DNA of 64,000 nucleotides from Microcoleus sp. FACHB-1515 (GCF_014696105.1 NZ_JACJPO010000019.1:1-64000), one strand, 5' to 3'; counted from the stretch's first letter, positions 1-9,207 are shown. Notes: generated from the sequence alone by a model not told the origin. A program made the numbers and translations.

Positions 1-440
1 AACAAGCCGTAGCCACCGGGCGAGTGCACGCCATAGCCGTTGGTTGCCAGCGGATTGCCGCCCGTGAGCGTGAAGCCGTCGCGTCCGCTGGCAATGAGGT
101 AGATCGTGCCGCCCGCCACGATCGCGCCGAGCACCTGAGCGACGATGTAGGGCAGCAGGTCACCCGCCGGAAAGCGCTTGCCTGCCCACAGGCCGAAGGA
201 GACAGCCGGGTTGAAGTGGCCGCCTGAGACATGACCGACGGCATAAGCCATCGTCAGCACAGTCAAGCCGAACGCGAGCGAGACGCCGACCAGTCCGATG
301 CCCAAAGGGAACAGCGTGTTGTCAGCGATGGTCGCGCCATCGCTGGTGAAGGAAGCGGCGAGCACGGCGCTACCGCAGCCACCCAGGACGAGCCAAAAGG
401 TGCCAAAGAACTCAGCAATACATCGTTTAATCAGAGGCAT
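1..440 (-). CDS. aqpZ: Aquaporin Z, N-terminal part (cut by window start)
   Basis: A six-helix water channel of the MIP family in the plasma membrane. The visible 146 residues begin [20 protein letters not shown] and include the [10 protein letters not shown] helix-1 segment. The [15 protein letters not shown] segment carries the first NPA box, which lines the pore. These match the AqpZ subgroup rather than GlpF. The reading frame is open to base 1, so the second NPA box and the last helices lie outside the window. The ATG at 440 is chosen because the family-conserved N terminus begins there. The gene stands alone, with 335 bases without a gene upstream that probably hold its promoter. Family call is secure; substrate (water versus other small neutral solutes) is inferred from the family. 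Confidence 0.93.
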   Translation of the reverse strand, partial: MPLIKRCIAEFFGTFWLVLGGCGSAVLAASFTSDGATIADNTLFPLGIGLVGVSLAFGLTVLTMAYAVGHVSGGHFNPAVSFGLWAGKRFPAGDLLPYIVAQVLGAIVAGGTIYLIASGRDGFTLTGGNPLATNGYGVHSPGGYGL

Positions 441-775
441 TTCATCAACTCCGAATACAGTTAAAAAACCGTTGTTCAGCAACCGATTGGAACAACCTAA
501 TCGATCGCTGCTGTCTGAAAAAATACTTGAAAATCGTAAACTGCCCGCGATCGAAACCAGTGATATAAAAAGATTTCGTCATCTAGAACACACGCAAAAC
601 ATCTAGCCCGAACAATTGGCAAGATTCGTATTCTCAGGCTTTTTCCAGCAATTTGATCAGTAATAGTTTGAATGACGCGGTAACAAAGCTGTAAGCGGCT
701 TAAGCCTTTTTTAAGAATTGGACGACTCTCGCCGCTGTTCAACACAGAGGTTTAGGGGTGGTTTACAGTTCGTTT
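441..775. other. Intergenic region upstream of aqpZ
   Basis: No convincing gene. Short open frames on both strands have no family resemblance and overlap each other. It should hold the aqpZ promoter on the minus strand and the 3' end of the secreted-protein gene. I see no clear hairpin terminator. Confidence 0.5.
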
Positions 776-1240
776 CTAGCGCCCGATCTGATTGATGAAC
801 TGCGGACAGTATGTATGAATGGCGGCGACGTTGACGGCAGCATCAAAAGCCGCAGGCAGACCGCTTTGCACCTGAACCGATCGAATCTGCGGCAACGTAC
901 CACCGCTGCTTAGAAACGGACAAATTGTTGTGCTGTAGGCCAAAAGCTGCTGGCGATCGATCGACTCGCTGTATTCGATCGCGGCTGGACTAGCAATGTT
1001 CAAAAATGCTTCCCAAAATGCGTTCTGCGTCGGATCGGGCGGCGGCGTTTGCTGCTCTACAAGCTGCACCTGTTGCTGACAGTATTCATTCAGCGACACA
1101 AGTTGACTCGCGCTGTTGACGATCGATCGCCCACCCAATTCGCCCACGCTGCAAATTCCATACGGATCAGGCAAAATCGCTTCGGAAGCTTGCGCCTGTC
1201 CAGAAAGCAGCATGAACAGTCCAATCCACAAGAAACGCAC
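776..1240 (-). CDS. Secreted DUF732-like protein
   Basis: A predicted exported protein of 154 residues. The open frame extends upstream to 1447, but that extension is low quality. A GTG at 1240 gives a clean signal peptide: VRFLWIGLFMLLSGQAQA, with cleavage before SEA. The mature part has four cysteines. Its C-terminal half (FWEAFL...ICPFLSSGG...AAIHTYCPQF) has the pattern of DUF732-type domains: an aromatic near the start, a Cys in the middle, Ala-rich helices and a terminal YCP. The family assignment is a resemblance, not a certainty, and no function is established. It is transcribed in the same direction as crtW upstream. Confidence 0.6.
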   Translation of the reverse strand: MRFLWIGLFMLLSGQAQASEAILPDPYGICSVGELGGRSIVNSASQLVSLNEYCQQQVQLVEQQTPPPDPTQNAFWEAFLNIASPAAIEYSESIDRQQLLAYSTTICPFLSSGGTLPQIRSVQVQSGLPAAFDAAVNVAAIHTYCPQFINQIGR

Positions 1241-1491
1241 AAGATTGATTTGCTCGATTTCTATCGAATCACTGCGGCTATTTCGATGACGAATTGTCAG
1301 CAGCAGGCGAATTGCGATCGAAATCGCTGCTCGACAGGTAAAGGCTTTCGAGCGTCCAGCTTTGTGCATCTGTCGCGGTCGGCCACTCAATGGCTCGTCC
1401 TGCCTGCTTCGATCGGTTCTTGTTTTGCTGCGCCATTGTTCCTTCACCAGTTCCGAGCCTCAGCATAGAACGTTGCGGAAGGCGCTCGCCT

Positions 1492-2286
1492 CTAGCTAGA
1501 GGCACATTCGCGCTGAGAGCGGTGAACAGCGGGAAGTTGCCACCAAGGAACATGCGGAAATTCGTGATGTTCACGGTGATAGCCGAAGTGGTAGCAGGTG
1601 ATGAACGACCAGAAGGTGGGCAGTGCCGTTGTGGACGCTCGAAACGGTTCTTCGTAGCCATCTTCCGGTTCACGATGCGGGCGGTAGGTGCCGAAATAGA
1701 AAAGCTGAGCCGAGCTTGCGATCGAGGGAATTACCCAAAACAAATTCAGATTTTGCTGTGGAATATGCAGCAGTCCGTGCAGCGAATGGTAAATCGCAAC
1801 TAGACCAATGATCCGCCACCAACTCCAGTAGTTTTTCATGAAGGTGAAATACCAAGCAAAGAAATTTTTGTGATTGCCATCATGAAAATCCGGGTCGCGA
1901 TCGCTTGCGGGATGATAGTGATGCTGCCAATGGGTTCTTAACAGTTTCTTAAACGAAAATAGCGCGTAGAGCTGAAGGGCGATCGCACCAATCAGATTAT
2001 TAACTTTAGGATTCGAGTAGACAACGCCGTGCATTGCATCGTGGGCAGTGATGAACAAGCCAGTATAAAGAAACATCTGCACCAGCATTGCCAAAATAAT
2101 TGCAGCAGGCGGCATTTGTGCCACATTTGCAGTCAGCAAAAGCGTTAAACTGCCCGCCCAAATGAAGAGAATTGCCAGCGCAACGATCAAGCCTTTTGCA
2201 CCCGTTGGACGATCGACAACCGATCGATCAATTGCAGTGGCCGGAAGAGGGGGGGGAGATGAAATGGCAGTCACATTAAGCTCCAA
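1492..2286 (-). CDS. crtW: Beta-carotene ketolase CrtW
   Basis: A di-iron membrane oxygenase that introduces 4-keto groups into beta-carotene, giving echinenone and canthaxanthin. The 264-residue protein has the usual length. It carries the three histidine clusters of the CrtW/fatty-acid-desaturase superfamily: HDAMHG near residue 83, HWQHHYHP near residue 119, and HREHHEFPHVPWWQLP near the C terminus. Hydrophobic segments lie between them, beginning with LIVALAILFIWAGSLTLLL. Other carotenoid genes are not adjacent, as is common in cyanobacteria. Echinenone would supply the ligand of orange carotenoid protein, but no OCP gene is visible here. The start is the first ATG; the true start could be a few codons downstream. 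Confidence 0.93.
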   Translation of the reverse strand: MELNVTAISSPPPLPATAIDRSVVDRPTGAKGLIVALAILFIWAGSLTLLLTANVAQMPPAAIILAMLVQMFLYTGLFITAHDAMHGVVYSNPKVNNLIGAIALQLYALFSFKKLLRTHWQHHYHPASDRDPDFHDGNHKNFFAWYFTFMKNYWSWWRIIGLVAIYHSLHGLLHIPQQNLNLFWVIPSIASSAQLFYFGTYRPHREPEDGYEEPFRASTTALPTFWSFITCYHFGYHREHHEFPHVPWWQLPAVHRSQRECASS

Positions 2287-2578
2287 AAAGTCGATCGAGA
2301 CTCAAACAAGAAAAGTTGATGAATTAAATTTGCTTTTTTGAACGATGCTTATCAATTCAAACAAAGTAACTGTTTGTTAACTTTACAAAGTTTAACACTT
2401 GGTTTGCCTGTTCCGTCTCAACCATTAGCGGCAATCTTGACTTGTTTTTCAGCGCGTCACATCTGCCAAAAGCTGAAGTCTGTGTACGCGGTCACAGACG
2501 CCAAACCTCGCTTTCGGTAGAGGTTGCATCAGTGGCAATCGCCGTTCATAAAAGAAAGACTTCAAAACACGAGTAGAT

Positions 2579-3400
2579 ATGGCTCCTACAGCACTGATTA
2601 CAGGTGGTTCCCAAGGCATCGGGCGCGAAACAGCCCTGCTTTTTGCCAGCAAAGGCTACAACATTGCGATCGCAGCGCGGAACGCCGAGCGGCTCGAAGC
2701 AGCGGCCAATGAAATTCGCAGACAAGGTGTGGAAGTGCTGGCTCATCCCGCCGATACGCGCGATTTTGGGCAGGTGCGATCGCTTGTTGAAAAAGTGCAG
2801 TCGCAGTTTGGCGCGATCGATGTGCTGATCAACAACGCAGGCATCTACTGCTCTGGCCCGACCGAAGCATTTTCGCTCGATGACTGGCACACGATTCTTG
2901 ATACGAATTTGTGGGGCTACATCCACACAATTCATGCTGTTTTGCCCGCGATGATCGAGCGCGGCAAAGGAACGATTATCAACCTGAGTTCGATCGGCGG
3001 CAAAGTTCCGGTTCCCTACCTCACCGTCTATTGCACCAGCAAGTTTGCCGTTGCAGGGTTGACCGAATCGCTGCACAGCGAACTCGAACCCAAAGGCATT
3101 CACGTCGGCGGCATCTATCCCAACTTGATCAAAAGCGATTTCATGGAACGCGCTGTTTTTCGCGGCAAAGACATGGAAGATGCGAAGGCTCGTCGCGATC
3201 AGTTAAATCAAGTGCTGGCTGCTCCGATCGTCGAAAAACCAACAGATGTCGCGAAAGCCGTTTGGGAAGCGGTCGATCAGCGCAAAAAAGAAGTAATCGT
3301 CGGTTCCGCAAATGCTTCGATCGCGTCTCATCGCTTGATCCCTGGTGCGATGCAAGCGCTGTTTCGTCGCACATTTAAGCTGCAAGACAACTGGAAATAG
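2579..3400 (+). CDS. Short-chain dehydrogenase/reductase
   Basis: A classical NAD(P)-dependent SDR of 273 residues. The Rossmann nucleotide-binding motif TGGSQGIG is at residues 8-15, and IAARN after beta-2 suggests NADP preference through its Arg. The structural NNAG motif is at 85-88. The catalytic Ser lies in INLSS near 137, with Tyr151 and Lys155 in the YCTSK motif. The C-terminal 60 residues have the hydrophobic helices seen in membrane-associated SDRs acting on lipids or sterol-like compounds. The substrate cannot be read from sequence. It stands alone between crtW (divergent) and maf (convergent). Confidence 0.9.
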   Translation: MAPTALITGGSQGIGRETALLFASKGYNIAIAARNAERLEAAANEIRRQGVEVLAHPADTRDFGQVRSLVEKVQSQFGAIDVLINNAGIYCSGPTEAFSLDDWHTILDTNLWGYIHTIHAVLPAMIERGKGTIINLSSIGGKVPVPYLTVYCTSKFAVAGLTESLHSELEPKGIHVGGIYPNLIKSDFMERAVFRGKDMEDAKARRDQLNQVLAAPIVEKPTDVAKAVWEAVDQRKKEVIVGSANASIASHRLIPGAMQALFRRTFKLQDNWK

Positions 3401-3450
3401 GCCGTGCTTTTTGGGATAGAAGTTCGATCGTCCGAGCAGTTGGCACTGCT

Positions 3451-4050
3451 TTAGCGTTGCCAAAACTGCGTCACGTCGTAGCCTAATTCAGCTAGCATCT
3501 GGCGCAGCAGCGGTAGGCTGAGGCCAATCACGTTAGTGTGACAGCCTTCTAGCTTTTCCACAAATAGTCCGCCTTTGCCTTCGAGTGCGAAGCATCCAGC
3601 GCAGTTGAGCGGTTCACCTGTGGCGATGTAGGCTTCAATTTCGCGATCGCTCACATCGGCAAAATGTACCCACGTGACGCGATAGCGCACCAAGGTTTTT
3701 TGCTGCGTTTGATCGATCAGAACATGGCCTGTGTAGAGTTCGCCGACGCGCCCGCGCATGAGTTGCCAGCGGGCGATCGCCTCGCTCACATCCGCTGGCT
3801 TCCCGTGAATTTCGCCATTAAAGGCAAGAACCGAATCGCAGCCTAAAATTAGCGAATTCGATCGCGTTTGAGCAATTGCTTTTGCCTTTCCCTGCGCTAA
3901 AGTTTGCACGAGATCGGCAGCGTTGCGGCTGGTCACTTGCGATTCGTCGAAGTCGCTGGGACAAACGATCGCCTCGATTCCCACACTTTGCAGCAGGCGA
4001 CGGCGGGCAGGCGAGGCAGAAGCAAGGATGAATGGAGGAATTCGCTGCAT
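3451..4050 (-). CDS. Maf-family nucleotide pyrophosphatase
   Basis: A house-cleaning enzyme that hydrolyses non-canonical or modified nucleoside triphosphates (the Maf/HAM1-fold family, also linked to septum control in Bacillus). The start at 4050 gives [20 protein letters not shown], with the diagnostic [10 protein letters not shown] signature at the N terminus. A longer frame from 4083 adds eleven poorly conserved residues. The central [17 protein letters not shown] block is the catalytic Asp loop, and [13 protein letters not shown] is the C-terminal conserved block. The length of 199 residues is normal. The gene precedes nothing obviously related, and its stop is convergent with the SDR gene. 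Confidence 0.92.
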   Translation of the reverse strand: MQRIPPFILASASPARRRLLQSVGIEAIVCPSDFDESQVTSRNAADLVQTLAQGKAKAIAQTRSNSLILGCDSVLAFNGEIHGKPADVSEAIARWQLMRGRVGELYTGHVLIDQTQQKTLVRYRVTWVHFADVSDREIEAYIATGEPLNCAGCFALEGKGGLFVEKLEGCHTNVIGLSLPLLRQMLAELGYDVTQFWQR

Positions 4051-4112
4051 AAAGTATCGGCTGTCCGCTGTTTGATTCACCACTCAGCCCTCAGTCCTCA
4101 ATTCTCAGCTTG

Positions 4113-4706
4113 TCAAAAGACCGAGAAGGAGTCTGCGATCGTCCGCATTTTTTCCTGAAGTTTCTGCCAGCGCTGTTCGGTTGTAGAGATGTTGAAGGTG
4201 AACAGTTGGCCGCGCCGCACAACGACGCTGGCAAGATTGTGGCGAAGCTGATCCGGCAGTTTGACGGCATATTCCAGCAGGTAGTAGGTCACGTCGCCAA
4301 GCTGACGCGCTTCGGCGTTGACGAGTTCGGCTTCGCGGCCAGAGTCAGGTGGAGCGATCGCATTTTTGGACAGACGATAGCCGACTTCGCTGGGGCTGCC
4401 CAAATCTTCGAGGGTTTTGTTGTCGGGAACAGGACTAATCACAACGCTGACGTTTTCCGTTTCCTGAATCAAATCATGAAAAACAATGTCAGGACCGTCG
4501 CTGACCTGTACAGGAACCCAGCCGACCGGATAGAGAAACTGATAGCCGTCGTATTCATCGACATAGCTTTTTAGCCCGGAGGTTGCCGAGGCGCAGCTTT
4601 GTAAACTCAAACTCACCACGAGTAGAACAACGATCGCAATTCGCCTCAACATCTCTGATCCCTTCATCCGCTTACCGTTTAACATTCTCCCATCAACTGC
4701 GGTCAT
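4113..4706 (-). CDS. CyanoP (PsbP-like photosystem II lipoprotein)
   Basis: A lumenal PsbP-family protein that assists photosystem II assembly and is anchored to the thylakoid membrane by lipid. The signal segment MLRRIAIVVLLVVSLSLQSC ends in a lipobox-like LQSC. The mature domain opens with YVDEYDGYQFLYPVGWVPV, the hallmark of CyanoP/PsbP. It ends with an amphipathic helix (KLQEKMRTIADSFSVF). The first ATG, at 4706, overlaps the thrB stop as ATGA. Internal ATGs at 4667 or 4652 put the signal peptide closer to the N terminus and are at least as likely. Apparent co-transcription with thrB is noted as a finding. Confidence 0.9.
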   Translation of the reverse strand: MTAVDGRMLNGKRMKGSEMLRRIAIVVLLVVSLSLQSCASATSGLKSYVDEYDGYQFLYPVGWVPVQVSDGPDIVFHDLIQETENVSVVISPVPDNKTLEDLGSPSEVGYRLSKNAIAPPDSGREAELVNAEARQLGDVTYYLLEYAVKLPDQLRHNLASVVVRRGQLFTFNISTTEQRWQKLQEKMRTIADSFSVF

Positions 4707-5614
4707 CGCGTTGAGATTCGTGCGCCTTGGGGATCGATCGCCAAAATCTGCACCTGCGGATCAACATCGATCGATCGCCACGCTTCACGCATTGCCGCTG
4801 CCACATCCGAAGCGCGATCGCCCGACGCCAAAGCCAGCAGCGTTGGCCCCGCGCCGCTGATCACCAATCCATAAGCTCCTGCTGCAAGAGCGGCCTGCTC
4901 GATCGCGTTATAGCCGCGAATCAAAACTTTGCGGTAGGGCTGATGAATTCGGTCTTGCAGCGCACTTTTGAGCCAGTCGGCGTGATTGGTTTGCAGGCCG
5001 CGCAGCAGCAGTCCAAAATGCGCCACGTTAAAAATTGCGTCTGCACGACTGTAGGTTTGCGGCAGAACGCGGCGTGCCTCGGCAGTCGATAGCTCAAAGT
5101 TCGGACTCGCGACGATCGGCACAATCTCGAAATGCCAATCGATCGCGCAGATCGCCCAGTCCGAATTTGTCGAAGCCGCCAACTGACATCCGCCGATCAA
5201 AGCAGGCACAACGTTGTCGGGATGACCTTCGATCGCGATCGCCAGCTTCATCACTGCATCTTTTGACAATGGCGATCCGGCCAGCACGTTTGCGCCCAGC
5301 AGTCCGCCGACGATCGCCGTTGCTGAACTGCCTAAGCCTCTGGCAAGCGGAACGTTGAGCGCGATCGCAATTCGCACCGACGGCACAGGCTGATTGATTT
5401 GCTCATAGAGTTTGACAAACGATCGATAGGCAAGATTGCTTTCATCGCAAGCGACGCGATCGGCTTCCAGTCCAGTTGCGGTAATTTGCAGCGGTTCGCC
5501 TTCCGGCAGCGGCGTAAATTCAAACTCGTTATACAGCGTCAACGCCGCGCCGACGCAGTCAAATCCCGCGCCTAAATTGGCAGTCGTTGCCGGAACAATA
5601 ATCGAAGCAGTCAT
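4703..5614 (-). CDS. thrB: Homoserine kinase
   Basis: A GHMP-family kinase that phosphorylates L-homoserine to O-phosphohomoserine, the substrate of threonine synthase. The protein has 303 residues, a typical length. The N-terminal VPATTANLGAGFDCVG motif is specific to homoserine kinases. The GHMP phosphate-binding loop is PLARGLGSSATAIVGG near residues 90-105. The third GHMP motif, VISGAGPTLLAL, is near residue 250. The ATG at 5614 is the only reasonable start. The stop overlaps the longest cyanoP frame by 4 bases, which suggests one transcript on the minus strand. Confidence 0.96.
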   Translation of the reverse strand: MTASIIVPATTANLGAGFDCVGAALTLYNEFEFTPLPEGEPLQITATGLEADRVACDESNLAYRSFVKLYEQINQPVPSVRIAIALNVPLARGLGSSATAIVGGLLGANVLAGSPLSKDAVMKLAIAIEGHPDNVVPALIGGCQLAASTNSDWAICAIDWHFEIVPIVASPNFELSTAEARRVLPQTYSRADAIFNVAHFGLLLRGLQTNHADWLKSALQDRIHQPYRKVLIRGYNAIEQAALAAGAYGLVISGAGPTLLALASGDRASDVAAAMREAWRSIDVDPQVQILAIDPQGARISTR

Positions 5615-5674
5615 ACCCTTGATCTAGAAAATCGCTCAATTAGCATGGCATGAAACGCGATCGGGTGTCGGGGG

Positions 5675-6136
5675 TCAGCCGAAACGCGACAAATACTGCA
5701 AGCACTGTTCGGGAACGAGGCGCAGTTCGCCAGATAAAAATCGATCGATCGCCACCCAAACTGCGGTTTTCTTGAAGTCGCCTTCGGTAAACAAAACGCT
5801 GTCTTGTTCGTAGAGATGGCGATCGACAAAATCGCAGCGGTAAAGCTGAATGATTTCGTGGCCGGGATTGCCGTTGAAGGTGAAGATGTTTTCGATCGTG
5901 GCGAGGTAGCGAATGTTCGTGAGGGCTGCGCCAACTTCTTCCTCAAATTCGCGCTGCAATGCGACTTCACTGGTTTCACCAAACTCCACACCCCCACCCA
6001 ACGCGCGATAAAACGTTTGCTGTTTTGTGCGATCGAAGCCTTCACCGACAAACAGGCGATCGCCATCTTGAATCAAACCCAGCGCGATGACGCGGATCGA
6101 TCGCGGCGGCCAAACAGAAGCTTGTGGTTCAGTCAT
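5675..6136 (-). CDS. Nudix hydrolase
   Basis: A 153-residue Nudix protein when started at the ATG at 6136 (MTEPQASVWPPRSIRVIALG); the frame is open further to 6202, but those residues are not Nudix-like. The Nudix box is complete: a Gly, five residues, Glu, seven residues, then REFEEEVG. The catalytic Glu residues that bind metal are therefore present. Residues such as GRALGGGVEFGE-like context place it among small-molecule nucleoside diphosphate hydrolases, but the substrate is not determinable. It lies upstream of thrB in the same direction with a 60-base gap. Confidence 0.88.
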   Translation of the reverse strand: MTEPQASVWPPRSIRVIALGLIQDGDRLFVGEGFDRTKQQTFYRALGGGVEFGETSEVALQREFEEEVGAALTNIRYLATIENIFTFNGNPGHEIIQLYRCDFVDRHLYEQDSVLFTEGDFKKTAVWVAIDRFLSGELRLVPEQCLQYLSRFG

Positions 6137-6500
6137 TGCCCATTGGAAAACGATTGAGATGCAATTAGCCTGCCTCATCATCTCGTCTATCTGCAACTCC
6201 AAACAATGACGCCAAAAGTCTCTCCTAAGTGGGGTATGGCGGACTGAGGCAATCGGCTAGGTTCGAGAGGTGAGTTATCCCTGATTTTTCCCTGTCTGGT
6301 TTTTTCCTGCCTGTTGTTGTGTGTTTCCCCCGATCGAAATTTCGTCCGGCTGAGGCAAGTGATTTTCCCTGAGTCGGCGCTTAGTGTTACTCGGCTACAG
6401 GCGATCGCGCCAACTTAAAACGGCTGACAATTTGGATTGTTTGCACTCCAAAATTCTCGCCTGAAATCAACGTGCTGGGTATTTAGTTGTCACGATTTCA
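6137..6500. other. Divergent intergenic region
   Basis: This stretch separates the Nudix gene (minus) from the histidine kinase (plus), so it should hold both promoters. It contains T-rich runs and no convincing coding frame. I see no palindrome strong enough to call an operator. Confidence 0.4.
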
Positions 6501-8306
6501 ATGAAGAAATGGCTGAAAGCGCAGTTTTTGACTGTGCAAATGGGTGTTGCATTCAGTTTTGCAGCAGTGTCGCTGGTGACAATTGCCAATCGAGAATGGC
6601 AGTCTGCGATCGCGCTGGCTGCCTGCGGAGCGATCGGCCTGCTGCTAGTTTCAAGACGATTGCATCGCAGTATCGATCGCAAACAGGTGGCGATCGAACC
6701 GACCGAAAGCAATCGGTGGGAGTGGAATTTGCGCTCAGACAGTTTCGTTTGGAACCGCGCAACTCGATCGTTTGCAGGCAACTCTGAGGTGCTGCTGGAC
6801 TCGGTTCACCCAGACGATCGCGCGGTTGTTGCCGCAGCGATGCAGCAGGCCAAGCGATCGCGTCCTGGCGACACGATCGCGCAGGAATTTCGCGTCCAGC
6901 AGTCTGACGGTTCTACCTTGTGGCTGGCGGCAACAGGTCGCGTATTGAGCGGCGATCGCATTGCTGGCACGGCGATCGACATCACGCCCTACAAGCAAAC
7001 GGCGATCGAACTTCAGCAAATCAACTCCCAGCTTGAAGCGCAACTTCAACTTCGCACCGCCCAGCTTGAGCAGGCGAACGACCTGGAAACGCGCCTGAAG
7101 CGAATTAGCGACAAGGTGCGCGATTCGCTCGACGAGTCGCAAATTTTGCAAACCGTCGTGCAGGAGTTGGGCGTGGGTTTGGGCGTGCGATCGTGCAATG
7201 CCGCGCTATACGATTTGGTCGATCGCACCAGCACGATTTGCTATGAATACAATTCGACGCTGTTTCCGCTCAAAGGTCACGTCGCAAAAATGGCGAATTT
7301 TGCCGAAGTGTATGACCGTCTGCTGCAAGGCGAATACCTTCAGTTTTGCAATTTCATCGCCAATCCGATGCGCGGACATGTGGTCATGCTCGCCTGTCCG
7401 ATCGCAGACGATCGCGGTGTGCTCGGTGATTTGTGGCTGATTAACGACAAAGACTATTTGTTTCGCGATTTGGAATTGCGCTTGGTGCAGCAGGTGGCAA
7501 ACCAGTGTGCGATCGCCATTCGCCAAGCGCGTCTTTATGAAGCAGCCCAAGCGGAAGTGCGATCGCTAGAGCGAATCAACTGGCTCAAAGATGAATTTTT
7601 GAGTACCGTGTCATATGAACTTTGTGCACCTGTCGCCAATATGAAGCTGTCGATTCGGCTGCTGGAAACGGCGATCGATCAAACAGAATCCACGACAAAA
7701 ACACGCCAATATTTGCAGATTCTCAACAGCGAATGCGATCGCGAAATCCGCTTGATCAACGATTTGCTGGAATTGCAGCGGCTTGATGCGGGACGGCGAT
7801 CGCTGCTCCTGGAATCGATCGATCTGACCAGCTTGCTGCCCCAAGTGGTCGCCGCATTTCAACCCCGCGCCCGATCGCGTCAGCAGCACCTTCATCTGGA
7901 GCTTGGATCTGAAGCATTACCCGCGATCGTCACCGATCGCGTCAGTTTCGATCGCATTCTCAACGAACTGCTCACGAACGCCTGCAAGTTTTCGCCGCCC
8001 GCCGCCGAAATTGCTGTCACAGTGGAACTGACGGGCGATCGCGTCTGCTTCATCGTTTGCAACAGCGGCGTTGAAATTCCCGCTGCCGAAATGCCTCGCC
8101 TGTTTGACAAGTTCTACCGAGTTCCTCAAGGCGATCCTTGGCAGCAAGGCGGCACAGGGCTTGGCCTCGCGCTCGTCAAGCGGCTTGTCGATCTGCTTGA
8201 AGGTTCAATTCACGTTACTTCTTCATCGAATCAAACCTGCTTCATCGTTCAACTGCCAGACTTGCAGGCGCGATCGCTGCCTGCCGATGTTGCCACCTTT
8301 AGCTAA
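6501..8306 (+). CDS. Histidine kinase-like sensor lacking the phospho-acceptor His
   Basis: A 601-residue sensor protein. One or two hydrophobic segments lie at residues 10-55, followed by a PAS-like domain (about 70-165) with a DITPYKQ-type end. A short coiled coil precedes a GAF domain (about 205-345) and a second short coiled coil. The dimerisation helix and HATPase_c domain (about 465-595) follow. The H-box reads FLSTVSYELCAPVANMKL: the expected His is Tyr372, and the usual ELRTP is ELCAP. The N-box (ILNELLTNACKFS) and the GTGLGLAL lid are normal. The G1 box starts NSG (Asn521) instead of DxG. It therefore looks unable to autophosphorylate on His and may be a pseudokinase. No partner regulator is adjacent. 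Confidence 0.87.
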   Translation: MKKWLKAQFLTVQMGVAFSFAAVSLVTIANREWQSAIALAACGAIGLLLVSRRLHRSIDRKQVAIEPTESNRWEWNLRSDSFVWNRATRSFAGNSEVLLDSVHPDDRAVVAAAMQQAKRSRPGDTIAQEFRVQQSDGSTLWLAATGRVLSGDRIAGTAIDITPYKQTAIELQQINSQLEAQLQLRTAQLEQANDLETRLKRISDKVRDSLDESQILQTVVQELGVGLGVRSCNAALYDLVDRTSTICYEYNSTLFPLKGHVAKMANFAEVYDRLLQGEYLQFCNFIANPMRGHVVMLACPIADDRGVLGDLWLINDKDYLFRDLELRLVQQVANQCAIAIRQARLYEAAQAEVRSLERINWLKDEFLSTVSYELCAPVANMKLSIRLLETAIDQTESTTKTRQYLQILNSECDREIRLINDLLELQRLDAGRRSLLLESIDLTSLLPQVVAAFQPRARSRQQHLHLELGSEALPAIVTDRVSFDRILNELLTNACKFSPPAAEIAVTVELTGDRVCFIVCNSGVEIPAAEMPRLFDKFYRVPQGDPWQQGGTGLGLALVKRLVDLLEGSIHVTSSSNQTCFIVQLPDLQARSLPADVATFS

Positions 8307-8372
8307 TGCGCTTCCCCGCACTGGCTGGAACTGTATTATTTTGAATAAATCAGTATTTGGAAGCCATTCATC

Positions 8373-9131
8373 ATGTCTTTGTTTTCCTTGGTGATCCGGC
8401 CTCGCCAGTGGCTGCTGGCAATGGCGATCGCGCTGGCTGCTTTTGTTCAGGTGTGGCTGCTAGAAATGCCAAACGCGCTGGCGACGGGCGTTTACAGCTT
8501 TCCGGTCAGCGTCGATCGATCGACTTTTGTGATTGACGAAGCCGAAATTCTCAGTCGTTTGAGCGAGAACAACATCAGCGGTCAGCTCAGCAGTCTGGCG
8601 AAAAAAACAGGCAACGAAGTTCGCTTAGTCACCATCCACCGCTTGGACTACGGAGAAACGATCGACAGCTTTGCCGACCAGCTTTTTGACCAGTGGTTTC
8701 CCACGCCCGAAGCAAAAGCGCACCAAACGCTAATCGTCCTCGATGAAGTCACCAACACAACCGCCATCCGCAAAGGCGACCAGACGCCGCTGACCGACGA
8801 AATTGCCACCAGCGTTGTGCAAGAAACCATGCAGGTTCCCCTCCGCGACGGCAACAAATACAATCAGGCGTTTGCAGATGCGAGCGATCGACTGGTCGCT
8901 GTCCTGTCCGGTCAGCCTGATCCGGGACCACCGATCGTCGAGTCAAACGTGCAAACGAAAGGCACGTTCGCCACAGCGGAACAAACCAAAGCCGGAGCCA
9001 CGAACTACATCGGCTGGGTTGTTGGCCTGCTGATCGCCGCGACAATCATTCCAATGGCAACCTACTATCTCTATTTAGTTGCTCAACCTGCACCGTCCGA
9101 ACCGTCGGATTCGTCAGATTCACAAAGTTAA
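8373..9131 (+). CDS. psb32: Psb32-like TPM-domain protein (photosystem II protection)
   Basis: A 252-residue thylakoid protein. Psb32 homologues protect photosystem II from photodamage and help its recovery. The N-terminal hydrophobic segment (residues 12-35, ending near NALA) is a signal peptide. The TPM domain follows (about 50-190), with the characteristic VDEAEIL-like opening FVIDEAEILSRL and the RLVTIHRLDYG strand. A C-terminal transmembrane helix (about 213-237, YIGWVVGLLIAATIIPMATY) anchors it, followed by a Ser-rich tail. Length and layout match cyanobacterial Psb32. The gene stands alone, 66 bases after the kinase-like gene. Confidence 0.87.
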   Translation: MSLFSLVIRPRQWLLAMAIALAAFVQVWLLEMPNALATGVYSFPVSVDRSTFVIDEAEILSRLSENNISGQLSSLAKKTGNEVRLVTIHRLDYGETIDSFADQLFDQWFPTPEAKAHQTLIVLDEVTNTTAIRKGDQTPLTDEIATSVVQETMQVPLRDGNKYNQAFADASDRLVAVLSGQPDPGPPIVESNVQTKGTFATAEQTKAGATNYIGWVVGLLIAATIIPMATYYLYLVAQPAPSEPSDSSDSQS

Positions 9132-9186
9132 ACAGCTATCCTTCATCCTCATTCCTTCTCCTCAAGAAAGAAGCGGATCAAAAGTC

Positions 9187-9207
9187 CCTCTCCCACCGGG
9201 AGAGGGA
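9187..9207. repeat. CCCTCTCCC/GGGAGAGGG hairpin repeat
   Basis: Two perfect 9-base arms are separated by ACC, followed by a G-rich GAGGGTGAGGG tail. Similar short palindromes with the same core are scattered through many bacterial genomes (known from memory, not checked). It sits 55 bases downstream of psb32, where it could stop or stabilise the transcript. Confidence 0.6.

Noticed and set aside
1241-1447. Upstream extension of the secreted-protein frame
   Set aside because: The signal peptide begins at the GTG at 1240; the extension is basic and would block secretion.
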